DNA of 64,000 bases from Mycoplasmataceae bacterium (GTDB lineage Bacteria; Bacillota_I; Bacilli_A; Mycoplasmatales; Mycoplasmoidaceae): contig JAQXJX010000016.1 of the NCBI GenBank assembly GCA_029009155.1, positions 1 through 64,000 of the forward strand, read 5' to 3'. This document shows, piece by piece, positions 22,954 through 32,972 of this stretch. The position numbers were made by a program, and so were the translations under genes. Positions within the stretch are counted from its first letter, which is position 1. Each line of letters begins with the position of its first letter. The notes below the pieces were generated by a model. The model was not told the DNA's origin and did no database searches. It worked only from the letters and a program-made list of their open reading frames with translations.

Positions 22954-23699
22954 TGAGTTATATTTTTGGTAAAAAAGCATTATTTGATGCTTTAAAAAGC
23001 AATAAAGACAATATAGCTGTAGTTAACTTAATGGCAAATAATAATTTATTAATTAATAAGTTAGCTACATTAAATATTCCTTATGTTGCTCATAAAAATC
23101 AAGATTTTTTTAAACAATTTCCTATACATTTAAATCATCAATATATTGTTACTGAAATTAAAAATACTAAAGTAACCAAATCACATGCTAATGATTTAAA
23201 AAGTTTTTTATTAGAAAAAAAAGATAAAAAACAAATGCTTGTGTTAATTGTTGACTCATTAAATGATCCACAAAATTTTGGTGCTATATTAAGAACATGC
23301 AATGTATTTGGTGTTGATGCTGTAATTTATAAAAATTCAAATCAAGTTCAAGTTAATGATTTTGTTCAAAAAGCAAGTATGGGTGCAACACTAACATTAA
23401 ATATGTTTAAAGTTGCTAATTTATCTAATGCTATTGAATTATTAAAACAAAATAATTTTTGAGTATATGCAACATCATTAAGTGATGATGCAAAATATAA
23501 TGATGAAATTGAATATGAAAATAGAACTGCAATAATTGTAGGAAATGAAGAAAAAGGCATTTCTCCAATAGTAGTAAAGAATTCTGATTTCAATATCATT
23601 ATTAAAATGTATGGAACAATGCAATCTTTAAATGTTTCTGTTGCCACAGGTATTTTATTATTTGAAGCTAGAAAACAATTGGAGAAAAAATGCAAATAA
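22953..23699 (+). CDS. SpoU/TrmH-family rRNA 2'-O-methyltransferase (RlmB-like)
   Basis: SPOUT-fold methyltransferase. An N-terminal substrate-binding domain begins with YIFGKKALFDAL, then the three SpoU motifs appear: LNDPQNFGAILRT (motif 1), AIIVGNEEKGIS (motif 2) and MQSLNVSVATGILLFE (motif 3). The layout and length (248 residues) match RlmB/TrmH proteins that methylate G2251 of 23S rRNA, though YsgA- or TrmL-type specificity is not excluded. It is translationally coupled to the upstream membrane protein and its end overlaps ribF by ten bases. Confidence 0.9.
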
Positions 23700-24565
23700 T
23701 TAACATCAGTTTATCATCTGTTATTAAAAAAACTAGAATGCCATTGATTATTGGTGGTTTTGATGTTATTCATAAAGGACACATGTTACTATTTAATGAA
23801 ACAACTCCAGATGAATTCTGTGTTCTTATTATTGATAATATTCCAAGAAAAAAACAAAATTTCAATTCATTAGAAGATAGAATTGAAAATGTAAAAAAAC
23901 TAAGACCAAAGATTATATTTGTTTACGATGTCAATAATTGTAATATGACAGCAATTGATTTTGTTAAAAATATCTTAACCAAAATAGCACCAAGTCAAGT
24001 AATTATTGGATCAGATTTTATGTTTGGTATTGATTTTAAAAATGGGTCAGATTTATTATCTTCTTATTTTAAAGTTAAACCAATACCATGTAATAAAAAT
24101 TATCAAACATATTTAATTAGAAAATTATATAGTGCAGGTAACATTGAACAAGCAAGAGATTTGCTATGTTTTCCTGTTTTTATTAAAGGAATAGTAACTC
24201 ATGGAAAAAAGTTAGGAAGACAAATTAGTTTTCCAACTTTAAATTTTTATATTGATATTGATAAAACAATTGATTATAAACCTGGTGTTTATGCATGTAT
24301 TGTATCAATTCATAATAAAGAATATAAATCAGCGTTATATGTAGCTACTCCAGAAAATAATTTGCAATTGCTAGAAGCTAATATTGTAGAAAATTTTCCT
24401 TACGTTGATGAACAAGAAAATATTGGTCAGCCAATCAAAGTAGAATTGCTAAAGTATATCAATGAATTAAAAAAAGTTCATGACATTGATGAACTTAAAG
24501 AATGCGTAAATAAAAATGTTTTCTTAGTTAAACAATTTTTTAGAAGAAAAGACAACAAAATTTAA
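23690..24565 (+). CDS. ribF: Bifunctional riboflavin kinase / FAD synthetase
   Basis: Makes FMN and FAD from riboflavin. The N-terminal nucleotidyltransferase part has GGFDVIHKGHMLL (the G.FD..H.GH signature) and VIIGSDFMFG; the C-terminal kinase part has GIVTHGKKLGRQISFPTLNF (usual G.V.HG...GR..GFPTAN) and KPGVYAC, followed by a region matching the E.....D.Y...I.V pattern. Length 291 residues, close to typical. The start lies inside the end of the rRNA methyltransferase gene. No TGA codon is used. Confidence 0.93.
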   Translation: MQIINISLSSVIKKTRMPLIIGGFDVIHKGHMLLFNETTPDEFCVLIIDNIPRKKQNFNSLEDRIENVKKLRPKIIFVYDVNNCNMTAIDFVKNILTKIAPSQVIIGSDFMFGIDFKNGSDLLSSYFKVKPIPCNKNYQTYLIRKLYSAGNIEQARDLLCFPVFIKGIVTHGKKLGRQISFPTLNFYIDIDKTIDYKPGVYACIVSIHNKEYKSALYVATPENNLQLLEANIVENFPYVDEQENIGQPIKVELLKYINELKKVHDIDELKECVNKNVFLVKQFFRRKDNKI

Positions 24566-24569
24566 TTAA

Positions 24570-24980
24570 TTATTTATTAATTTGTTTTTGAATATAGTCT
24601 AAATCATTATTGACATAATGATTTTTTTCTAAACCAAATTTAAAGCCTTCTTCTTTTCCGTATTTAGGAATAACATGCATATGTATATGCATAACTTCTT
24701 GTCCTGCAATTTTACCTTCATTTGATAAGTAGTTAAAACCTCATGGTTTTAATGAAGAATTAGCTATTTTATTAGCAACTTCATGACATAGTTTAATCAT
24801 GTCAGACAAAACCTCTACTGGAGTTTCACTTAAAAATTTATAGTGTTTTTTGCTAATAATAATAGTATGACCATCTGATATTGGGTTTACATCTAAAAAA
24901 GCAAGAGCATTTTCATTTTCTGCTATGACTCTAGCAGGAATTTCTTTATTTAAAATTGCACAAAATACACAATTAGACAT
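24570..24980 (-). CDS. HIT-family nucleotide hydrolase (HinT-like)
   Basis: Histidine-triad protein, expected to hydrolyse AMP-lysine-type or related nucleotide phosphoramidates. CVFCAILNKEIPA at the N-terminus, FLDVNPISDGHTIIISKKHY in the middle and HIHMHVIP (the histidine triad) near residue 100 are typical, as is GEVM-like AGQEVMH. Length 136 residues. One TGA encodes Trp. It is convergent with ribF, with four bases between stops, and its start faces the small gene at 25057. Confidence 0.92.
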
Positions 24981-25056
24981 ATAATGATTCCTTAAAATAT
25001 TTGTATTGTAATTATATATATAATAATAGTATTACAAAGAAGGGAGAGAGCTATAT

Positions 25057-25260
25057 ATGTCAAAAGAACAAGGAAAAATTGGTGTTTCAGCAGATCAAAT
25101 TCGTAAGATGGATGAAACTCAATGAAATGAATATCGTAAAGCTTCTTGACTTAGAAAACGTGCATATTATGATGCAGAAATGCCAGACTATTATTTAAGT
25201 AATAAAGAAAAATACGCAAATTACATTGAGAAATTAGCATCAAGAAAAGGAAGTAAATAG
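25057..25260 (+). CDS. Small basic protein of unknown function, 67 aa
   Basis: Starts at ATG 25057 after AAGGGAGAG and ends at TAG 25258-25260; two TGA codons encode Trp. The composition is charged and aromatic (WNEYRKASWLRKRAYYDAEMPDYY). I do not recognise a family with confidence. A clear ribosome site, a -10-like TATAAT upstream and a terminator overlapping the stop mark it as a real single-gene transcript. Confidence 0.75.
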
Positions 25261-25273
25261 TACTTCTTTTTTT
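25250..25273 (+). terminator. Terminator of the 67-aa gene
   Basis: Six-bp stem GAAGTA/TACTTC (25250-25255 with 25261-25266) followed by seven T residues. The 5' arm and loop overlap the last codons and the stop of the gene. Confidence 0.7.
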
Positions 25274-25346
25274 ATTATTCAAAAATAATTTTTATACTTA
25301 ATGAGAGTTAAATTATTTTTTTGTATTAGGTAGAAAAATATAGTGT

Positions 25347-27092
25347 ATGAAACATTTAAATTTTAAGAAAATAATCAGTTCTTTGTTTATTGGCAGTTCT
25401 ATTTTAGTACCTTCAATTTTATCAAGTTGTTCTAATGTAAAAATTGATGCAGAAATTGCTAAACATGATGAAAATGGATGAAAAAATACAGTTGAAGAAT
25501 TATCAAATGCAAAAATTCCAACAATATTTTTTAATGTAAGTGCTTCTTTTCAAATTTATCAAAACACATTAATGGTTTTATCAGCTGATAGTTTAGCAAA
25601 GCAAAAAGGTCATACTTATCAAGATGAAGAATATAAGTTTGCTGATAGAATATCGATCATTACTTCTGATTTATATAAATATAAAACTAAAACTTCACCT
25701 TCATTATATGCATATAACTATGGTGAATATGTTTCAGATAATGACATTCTTACAGATGGTATTGATAAAGCTAATAATATGTTAATAAGCAATTACGAAG
25801 ATTTTGATTTATCATTACCTGATTATGTTGATAAAAGCAATGAACTTTCATTAGGTAATTTTAATAAAGTTATTGATACTTATAATCATATTTTTAAAAT
25901 GTATGATGAAGCAAGTGGGAAAAGAATGAATTTCAATTTCTTTTTTAATGATTACACACCCTACACAGTTGATGATGAAATATTTTCAAAATTTATGGGA
26001 TTAATATTACCTCGTGCAAATAAAATATACATGTGCTCAGATGGTCGTAATAGTTGATCATATGTTAAAGATAAGTATATTAATCAATGAAAAGAAAATG
26101 GCTATACTTCAGCTTCTAAACAAAAAGAAATATGGGATAGCTTACATAATGCAAGTAGTATAGATGAAGCAGCAAAAATTTTTTCAAAAAACAAAATTGC
26201 TTTACAAAATAATGAAAATTATTTCCAATGATTTGCTGCTGATAGCAATTTCTATAAATCAGAATTAAATAGTCTACCTGATAAAAATTTAACACCAGAT
26301 ACATGAACTAAATATTCTCGTTCCTTATTAGATTGAACAGAATATAAAACTTTATTTAACATGACATCAGATGTTTATAATGATTTTTCTAATAAAATTA
26401 AAAAGTTCTTTAATTGGCATGAAGGTGAAAAATTTGAAAACTTTGTAAATTATGGAACATATGATCTAAATAAGAAAAATTTAATTATTCCATTACCAAA
26501 ATTTGTTAATACAGCCAATGAAATTAGAGACAATAACATAATAAGTATTTTTAATGAAATAGTTAAATCATATCCTATTGAACAATACAATTACATTTGA
26601 AAAGCTCATCCACGTTCAACACAAGAAGAAATTGAAAGTGGAATCAAACGAATTTTTAATAATCAATTACCACTAAACACCATTATTTTAAAAAATACTT
26701 ACCCATTAGAATTTCTAACATTTCTAGATTGGGATCTTGTTAAAAACAATGTTGAAACTAAATACCATATGATTGATCCAAATTCATTTGCAAAAGATGA
26801 AAATGAGGTTAGTGGTTTATTCGCTGGTTTTAGTTTTGATACAAGCTGTGTTATGTCTACCATGAATGCATTAGCTTTTTATAAATTGCCTAATGGTGAT
26901 CTTTTAGGATGAAATAATGCATTGAAGTTGTTAAGTAATAAATCAATGTTTTTACCAACAAGATTTCAATATTCTGGTGGAGTAACTGGTGATGATATGT
27001 ATCAAAATAATTTAGATTTTTTAAAATATGAATATGAACAATTCTGTTCTATTGGTGAATTTCATAAAATGGATTACTTTAAAAAAATATAA
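25347..27092 (+). CDS. Lipoprotein with sialyltransferase-like (GT80-type) motifs, 581 aa
   Basis: Signal peptide and lipobox end in LSSC (Cys28), so the protein should sit on the outer face of the membrane. The mature part has no repeats and is rich in Asn, Lys and Tyr. Two segments recall bacterial GT-B sialyltransferases of family GT80: YMCSDGRNSW near residue 230 (family: YDDGS..Y, catalytic Asp) and KAHPRST at 419-425 (family: KGHPRG, CMP-binding His). A later TYPLEFL corresponds in position to the family ISFEVL, and FAGFSFDTSCVMST to the GG.ASS element. This is a motif-level inference, and the protein may be a divergent or inactive relative. Many TGA codons encode Trp. The Lnt-like gene starts six bases after it. 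Confidence 0.6.
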
Positions 27093-27098
27093 ATAATA

Positions 27099-28574
27099 AT
27101 GAAAACTTTTATTAAAAATAACCTTGCTACAATACTAACTTATGCTATTTTCTTGATAGGTATCACATTTTGCTGTCTATCAAGATTCTCATATAACATA
27201 TTTTTTAGTGTATTTATTTACCCTACTTGTTTTTTAATATTTAGCAGAAGAACAAATGCAAAAATAGGATTACCATTAATTTACTGTGGTTTAGTAATTG
27301 GATGGGGTGTTGGCTTAAGCAATGCTTTAGAATCTGTAATAATTGACATAGGCGTTTCATTTGCAATTGCTATTGTTTATTTAATGCCATTTTTAGTTGA
27401 CAAACTTGTTGTTTGTAATTTTTTTAAAACAAGTAAATGGTTACAACCTTTAATGTTTGCATTACTATGAGTTACTATTGATGTAATAATTTCATTCCAA
27501 CCTTTTGGTAACGTTTCTTCAATAGCTTATTCTTTATGTCAAGTATTACACTTGTGTGGAATACTTTCTTTGTTTGGATTAAATTTTTTAACTTTAATAA
27601 TTATTTATTTTGATGCTTGTATTGCTGATTTTATTGAAAATAGAAAAATTAAAAAATTAATCCCATGTATTGTTGCATTATCATTTGCATCAGTTTATGG
27701 TGGAATATACGGAATGTATCCTACAACTAATACATTAAATAAAGCAAAAGTAATGACAACAATTTGTCCTGAAATTAATTCTGATAAACCCTTATCTTAT
27801 GAAGAAACCGAAGATGCTTTATTATCATGCGTTAATCGAGCACATAATAATAGCATTAATGCGAATATTTTAGCAACAGCAGAAGAATGCTTTTACATAA
27901 AAGAAAGCAAACGTGATACTTTTAAAACATTTTGTTTAAACAATTGTACTTTTAATGATCTATGTGTTATTATCGGGGTTAGATTAATACAAGATAATAA
28001 TGAACAAAAATTTAGAAATGAAGCCTGAATATTTGGTAAAGGTTTACAAAATAAACCTAATGAAGTTTATTTTTATACATATGTAAAAGTACATCCTGTA
28101 CCTGGTGCTGAAAGCGGAATGATAATAGGTGATGGAACTATTCCTTTAGTTGATACACCATTTGGAAAAATATCTGTAGTAATTTGCTTAGACTTAGAAT
28201 TTGAACATTACGTTTCAACAGTTGGGAGAAATGGTGCTGATATTTTAATTGCTCCAAGTTGAGATTGAGATACAGTTCCAACTAACCATTCATTAACTAA
28301 TGCTTTTCGAGCAGTAGAAAATGGTGTAAATTTTATTAGACCTGTTAAATGTGGATATTCTATTGCTACAGATTATAAAGGTAATATAATTAGTCAATTC
28401 TATACAGGAAATATTAGTCAACAAGAAGATCATGTTTTCTATATACCAACAAAAGGTATTTTTACACTTTACCCTTATTTATCATTCTTTATTGATTATT
28501 TATATCCAGTTACATATTTAACAATATTAGGTTATTGCATTTATAGTAGAAATAAAAACAAGGCTAAATCATAA
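27099..28574 (+). CDS. Apolipoprotein N-acyltransferase-like protein (Lnt-type nitrilase domain)
   Basis: N-terminal six or so membrane helices (residues about 8-210) are followed by a carbon-nitrogen hydrolase domain and a C-terminal helix near 465-482, the layout of Lnt. Triad candidates are Glu262 or Glu263 (ATAEECFYI), Lys330 (YVKVHPVPGAESG, cf. KRHLVPFGE) and Cys363 (VVICLDLEFE, cf. ICYE..F), with Glu338 matching the second essential Glu of Lnt. IGVRL and NFIRPVKCG occur at expected places. Length 491 residues is near that of Lnt (~510). It follows a lipoprotein gene by six bases without a ribosome site. The expected reaction is N-acylation of the lipoprotein Cys; a different acyl acceptor is possible. 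Confidence 0.75.
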
Positions 28575-28600
28575 TTGATTCAACCTTGTTATTTTTTTAT
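28557..28600. terminator. Shared terminator between the lnt-like and SWIB genes
   Basis: Seven-bp stem AACAAGG/CCTTGTT (28557-28563 with 28583-28589) around the lnt-like stop codon, followed on plus by ATTTTTTTATT. It lies between two convergent genes and may serve both. Confidence 0.6.
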
Positions 28601-28606
28601 TAATGA

Positions 28607-28849
28607 TTATTTTAAATTAGCTGCAATGATTTTTCCAACTTCGAACATTGTAATGCTGTCTTTTCCAAATAATGGAAGTAATTTACTGTCAGCATTAATT
28701 TGTCTTCTGTTTTTAGAATCTTGTAGATCTTCTTTTTTAATATAATCTCATAATTTCTTAACAGCTTCAGGACGAGTAACTTTTTCTGAACCAATCACAT
28801 TTGCTAATTCCTTAGAAGGTGTTAATTTAACTTCTGTTATTTTTGCCAT
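28607..28849 (-). CDS. SWIB/MDM2-domain protein, 80 aa
   Basis: A stand-alone SWIB domain: LTPSKELANVIGSEKVTRPEAVKKLWDYIKKEDLQD, then RR.INADSKLLPLFGKDSITMFEVGKIIAANL, which follows the SWIB pattern (L...L...G....R.E....LW.YIK...LQ......I..D..L..LF....I.MF.....I..HL). One TGA encodes the conserved Trp. Start ATG 28849 is preceded by AGAGAGGATTT. SWIB domains are best known from eukaryotic SWI/SNF complexes; in bacteria they are prominent in Chlamydiae, where some are fused to topoisomerase. A DNA-compaction or topoisomerase-accessory role is only a guess. Confidence 0.88.
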
Positions 28850-29038
28850 AAATCCTCTCTTATGTTCTTCTATGAAATTATTATATATGTATTAATGACT
28901 TATTACAAGATAATTATATGTATTCTTTATAAGAATAAAAAAATGCATTTTAGCATTATTGCCTATAAACATGTAATTACAAAATGAAATTAATTATAAT
29001 TATGTATGTATTTTCTTTGTAATAAAAGGAGCAAATTT

Positions 29039-30022
29039 ATGGAATTAAAAACTCAAAATCAAGAAACTATTAATGAAAATATTAAAGTAGATGATTTGAT
29101 TGTTCTAGATTCAAAAAACATTTCTAAATCTTACAAAAATGTCCAAGTTCTTAATAATATTTCCATTAAAATAGAAAAAGGTAATGTTTATGGTTTAGTT
29201 GGAGAAAATGGTAGTGGTAAAACTACCTTCATGCGTTTAATTACTGGATTACAAAACCCAACAAGTGGAGAATACAGCCTTTTTAATGTTAATTTTAATG
29301 ATAAGAAAATTATTCAATCTCGCAAAAAAGTAGCTGGAATAATCGAAGCACCTTCATTTTTTCCTAATTTTACAGCGTTTGATAATCTTAAATTTCAAGC
29401 TACTTTATTAAATGTTAAAACAACTGATGAAGAATTAAAGAGTATTTTAACTAGTGTAGGTTTAAGCGATAGTACTTTAGATAAGAAAAAAGTAAAGAAC
29501 TTTTCTTTGGGTATGAAACAAAGATTAGCAATAGCTATGTGCTTAATCGGAAAACCAGAATTTTTAATTTTAGATGAACCAATCAACGGTCTTGATCCTG
29601 AAGGTGTAGCTGAAATTAGAAAATTAATTAATCATTTAAGTCAAGATAAAAAAATAACTATATTAATTTCTAGTCATATTTTAAGTGAGTTATCAAAAGT
29701 AGCAACTAAATATGGTTTTATTCATAAAGGTAAGTTAGTTCAAGAAATATCAGCTGAAGAATTAGAAAATAGAGTTTCTAAAAAAACATCAATCATTGTT
29801 AATGATGCTGCTGAAGCTACAAAACTTTTAGATGATAAAAAGATTGAATATTCTATGTCAAGCAAACCAAATGAAATTATTCTTGATGGTGGAAAGACAA
29901 TTAAAGAAGTTAATGAAATTTTCAATGGTACAAATATAGAAGTTACTGACATTAAAGTTAACCAAGAAGATTTAGAGTCATACTACATTAACTTAGTAAA
30001 TAGTTCTTCAAAAGGTGTGTAA
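29039..30022 (+). CDS. ABC transporter ATP-binding subunit (BcrA-type)
   Basis: ATPase of an ABC-2 exporter. Walker A GENGSGKTT, Q-loop region GIIEAPSFFPNFTA, signature FSLGMKQRLAIAM, Walker B FLILDEPINGLDP and the switch ISSHIL are all intact. The C-terminal ~90 residues match the extra domain of BcrA/NatA-type ATPases. Length 327 residues. The start ATG 29039 follows AAAGGAG; an upstream in-frame start at 29006 would place it before that site. Two permease genes follow directly, forming a three-gene operon. The substrate is unknown; related systems export lantibiotics, bacitracin or lipids. Confidence 0.93.
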   Translation: MELKTQNQETINENIKVDDLIVLDSKNISKSYKNVQVLNNISIKIEKGNVYGLVGENGSGKTTFMRLITGLQNPTSGEYSLFNVNFNDKKIIQSRKKVAGIIEAPSFFPNFTAFDNLKFQATLLNVKTTDEELKSILTSVGLSDSTLDKKKVKNFSLGMKQRLAIAMCLIGKPEFLILDEPINGLDPEGVAEIRKLINHLSQDKKITILISSHILSELSKVATKYGFIHKGKLVQEISAEELENRVSKKTSIIVNDAAEATKLLDDKKIEYSMSSKPNEIILDGGKTIKEVNEIFNGTNIEVTDIKVNQEDLESYYINLVNSSSKGV

Positions 30023-30028
30023 TAAAAT

Positions 30029-30892
30029 ATGAAAAAACAAAACTTTTTTAATGATCCAATGTTAAAAGAAAATTTGTTTAATTTAACAAAATTTAATTTC
30101 TTATATTTTAAAAAAATCGTTTTTACCTATGTCGCTTTAGGCTTGTCAGTATTATCATCAATTTTCTTACCCTTACTTATTTTGTTAATTATTTGTATCA
30201 CAAATTCTGCAGGTAAACCTGGTATATCAGGTCTTGGAAATCTTGCGATTGTTTCCCCTTTTTATGCAGGCATATTTACTACTCTTTTTATTATCATTTT
30301 AATATCAGTAAAACAAAAAGATGAAAATAAAAATGGAATATGAAGAAATAAAATTCTAACTGGTAATTCAAGATTACAAATTTTGGCTTCTGAATATATT
30401 GCATCATTTATTATTTTTACACTTTATTTCATAATAGCTATATTAGCTAATATTATTGTTTTTGCAATTCTTATTGGTACACAAGCTAAAGTATTAAGTA
30501 ATCCTTATTATCAAAATTTAGGTATGCAAGCATTCAACTCTTATTGTGTTGGAATTAGTTGATTAATTACTATTTTATTGTTGAATTCTTTGTTTTGTGA
30601 TTTAAAACTAAAATTTGTTGGATTTATTTTCTTAGCAGTATTAATGATTTCCTATTATGCTGCAAGTTTTACTGCTTCAATAATACAAGAGAATGAAGGT
30701 CTATTTACTTTTACTTTATTTAGTCCAATGACTGCAATTCAATCTTGTCAAATTAAATTTGGAATTTTTAATTATACTCCTTTACATATAAATACTGACT
30801 CATATAATTACATGTCACTAACATTAATACCTTGAGATATCATATGTGCAATTGGTTCAATTTATGTATGAAGACAAAAGGAGCTAAAATAA
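30029..30892 (+). CDS. ABC-2 type permease subunit, first
   Basis: About six membrane helices in 287 residues, with the first near 30-60 and a second just after a GIWRNKILTGNSR loop, typical of the BcrB/NatB-like permeases paired with BcrA-type ATPases. The same KIITG/KILTGN loop occurs in the next gene, showing that the two permeases are related. It begins six bases after the ATPase stop and ends overlapping the next ATG (TAATG). Two TGA codons encode Trp and one ends up near the C-terminus. Confidence 0.85.
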
Positions 30893-31803
30893 TGATTCAA
30901 TCTTCACAAATTAATAGATACACAAATTTTATTAATCTATTAAGATTAAACTTTAAACTTTTAACAAAAAGTATTAGTTTTTATGTAATACTAGCTATTT
31001 TATTTGTTGGATCTATTCTGATTAATTTCTTGATCTACAGAAATGGAGGAAGTTTTAGAATAGCATTATCTACACTAACTCCTGAATTCTTATTATCAAT
31101 TTGTTTATCAATAACATTATTCAACTTATTATCATCACAATATCGAGACGGGTTTTATCGTAATAAAATTATCACAGGTAATGATAGAAGTTCAATTTAC
31201 TTTGCAGATTTAACATTTGCAGCAATTATTAGTATTTTATTTGCACTTGTTATAATTATTATTCAACCAATAATGTATTCAATTGTTTCGATTAGTGGTA
31301 ATCCATCATTAGGTGGTGAAAGTGCACTATGAAAAGCTGGGAAATTATTAAGTTTATATAATAGTACATTTCCTCTATATGTCTTAACTGATATTTTTAC
31401 AGCTTTAACAGTTTGTTCATTTGTTACTATGATTGTTAGTGTGTTAAACATTAGTATCAAATGAGAACAAACTATTATATATACATCAATTATTTTTCTT
31501 TCTCTAATAAGTTGTTTTTGTTCATTAATGGATATTGTTCCTGATTTGGATTTTAGAAAAGAGATTGTTTATAGTAATAATACATGTTTCTTTATTCCAT
31601 TTTCATTACCATTTGGATCACCTAATGTTGCAAATTTATATCATTACTTTTTAAGCATAGAATGGTCTAATGGTGTAGGTGTTAAATCCAACATATTAGT
31701 TAATTTTAATAGTGCTTGATATTGCTGCATAGTTCAAATTGCATATAGCATTTTATTTATCTTTATTGGTGTAACATCATATAATAAGAAGAACTTTAAA
31801 TAA
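30892..31803 (+). CDS. ABC-2 type permease subunit, second
   Basis: Multi-pass membrane protein of 303 residues with six predicted helices and the loop YRDGFYRNKIITGNDRS after the second helix, matching the upstream permease. It likely forms a heterodimer with that subunit, powered by the ATPase at 29039. Start codon overlaps the previous stop. Several TGA codons encode Trp. No substrate clue is visible. Confidence 0.85.
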
Positions 31804-31820
31804 GTCTAATTTATAACAAT

Positions 31821-32330
31821 ATGAAAAAAATCTACTTCGGTGCACCTTTATTTAGTAAATCAGAACAAATGTTTAATGATTTTGTAGCAAATAAAATTGA
31901 CGAGTTAAACAAATTTAAAATTTATGTTCCTCAAAGAAATGAGGCTATTAATGATAAAAGAAATTGTGCTACTGCAATTCAAATTTATGATGGTGATACA
32001 AACGAGCTTCTTACAACAGATATTTTAATAGCAGTAATTGATGGACTTGCTATTGATCCTGGTTTAGCTACAGAAATAGGATGATTTGCTCGAGAAATTG
32101 AGTTAAATCCTAATAGCAATAAGATTATCTTAGGTTTATACACAGATTGTCGTGATGGTACTAATGTAACAATTAAAGAAACATTAGATCAAAAAGCTGC
32201 AATGCTAAATAATAATATTGCTGAAAGTCAATTTTCATATGTAAATCTTTATAGTGTTGGAGCAATTAAAAAATATGGTAAATTGTTCAAAACAGTTGAA
32301 GAATTAATTGATTTTTTGAAAAAATATTAA
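31821..32330 (+). CDS. Nucleoside 2-deoxyribosyltransferase
   Basis: Transfers deoxyribose between bases in nucleoside salvage. KKIYFGAPLFSKSEQ at the N-terminus, the YVPQRNEA loop, DILIAVIDGLAIDPGLATEIGWF (Asp and catalytic Glu) and IILGLYTD.R are typical of the family. Length 169 residues matches the usual ~160. It starts 17 bases after the second permease stop and is followed by a hairpin. Purine versus pyrimidine preference cannot be read from sequence. Together with the deoxynucleoside kinase at 55036 it fits a salvage-dependent organism. Confidence 0.88.
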
Positions 32331-32379
32331 TTTTTTTGTAAAAAACAAATCTTTATTTTATTTTTATGTATTATATATA

Positions 32380-32416
32380 CATACTCTTTTTTCTCAAGGA
32401 GTATGCTATTTTTATT
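32380..32416 (+). terminator. Hairpin before rplK: terminator of the upstream gene or 5' leader element
   Basis: Seven-bp stem CATACTC/GAGTATG (32380-32386 with 32399-32405) followed by CTATTTTTATT. It lies 50 bases after the deoxyribosyltransferase stop. An AT-rich -10-like stretch directly upstream leaves open that it is the first hairpin of the rplK transcript. Confidence 0.5.
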
Positions 32417-32423
32417 GTAGCAA

Positions 32424-32455
32424 GTGGAAGTAATTTATTAATTACGTTAAACCAC
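32424..32455 (+). promoter_or_regulatory. Candidate L1-binding site in the rplK-rplA leader
   Basis: GTGG (32424-32427) pairs with CCAC (32452-32455), enclosing a second stem GTAATT/AATTAC (32430-32435 with 32440-32445). The two helices are joined by an asymmetric internal loop of two bases on one side and six on the other. Autogenous control by L1 through such a two-helix, asymmetric-loop site is established for L11-L1 operons; the match here is by shape only. Confidence 0.4.
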
Positions 32456-32493
32456 GTAGAGATATATCACAATTATATAGGAGGATTATACTT

Positions 32494-32970
32494 GTGGCTG
32501 CAAAACAAAAACAAATATCACGTATTGCAAAAATACAATTAATCGGTGGACAAGCTAAACCAGGACCTGCATTAGCATCAATTGGTATTAACATGGCTGA
32601 ATTCACTAAACAATTTAATGATTTAACAAGAAAAGACCGTAATGGTGATGTAGTACCATGTGTTATTACTGCATATTCTGACAAATCATTTAATTTTGTT
32701 ATTAAATCAACACCATCAAGTGTTTTATTAAAGAGAGCTGCTAAAGTTGAAACAGCTGGTAAAAACCAACTAACTGATACTGTAGCAACTATTACAAAAG
32801 AACAAGCTTTAGAAATTGCTAAACAAAAAATGGCAGATTTAAATGCTTATGATGAAGAAGCTGCTCTAAGAATGATTGCTGGTACAGCAAAACAAATGGG
32901 TATTAAAATTAAAGATGTAGATCTTTGCCCAAGAAAAACTGAAAAATTAGCAAAGAAGGGAAATAAATAA
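32494..32970 (+). CDS. rplK: 50S ribosomal protein L11
   Basis: Part of the GTPase-associated centre, binding 23S rRNA helices 43-44. [25 protein letters not shown] is the conserved N-terminal block, and the C-terminal rRNA-binding domain has [13 protein letters not shown]-like sequence. GTG at 32494 is used as the start, with AGGAGG at 32480-32485; no ATG is available. 158 residues, slightly longer than the usual ~142 owing to the Lys-rich end. It is followed by rplA after two bases. Confidence 0.96.
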   Translation: MAAKQKQISRIAKIQLIGGQAKPGPALASIGINMAEFTKQFNDLTRKDRNGDVVPCVITAYSDKSFNFVIKSTPSSVLLKRAAKVETAGKNQLTDTVATITKEQALEIAKQKMADLNAYDEEAALRMIAGTAKQMGIKIKDVDLCPRKTEKLAKKGNK

Positions 32971-32972
32971 TT

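Noticed and set aside
28612-28794. Sixty-codon minus-strand frame beginning MVQKKLL
   Set aside because: It overlaps the SWIB gene in another frame; the SWIB frame matches a known domain end to end.
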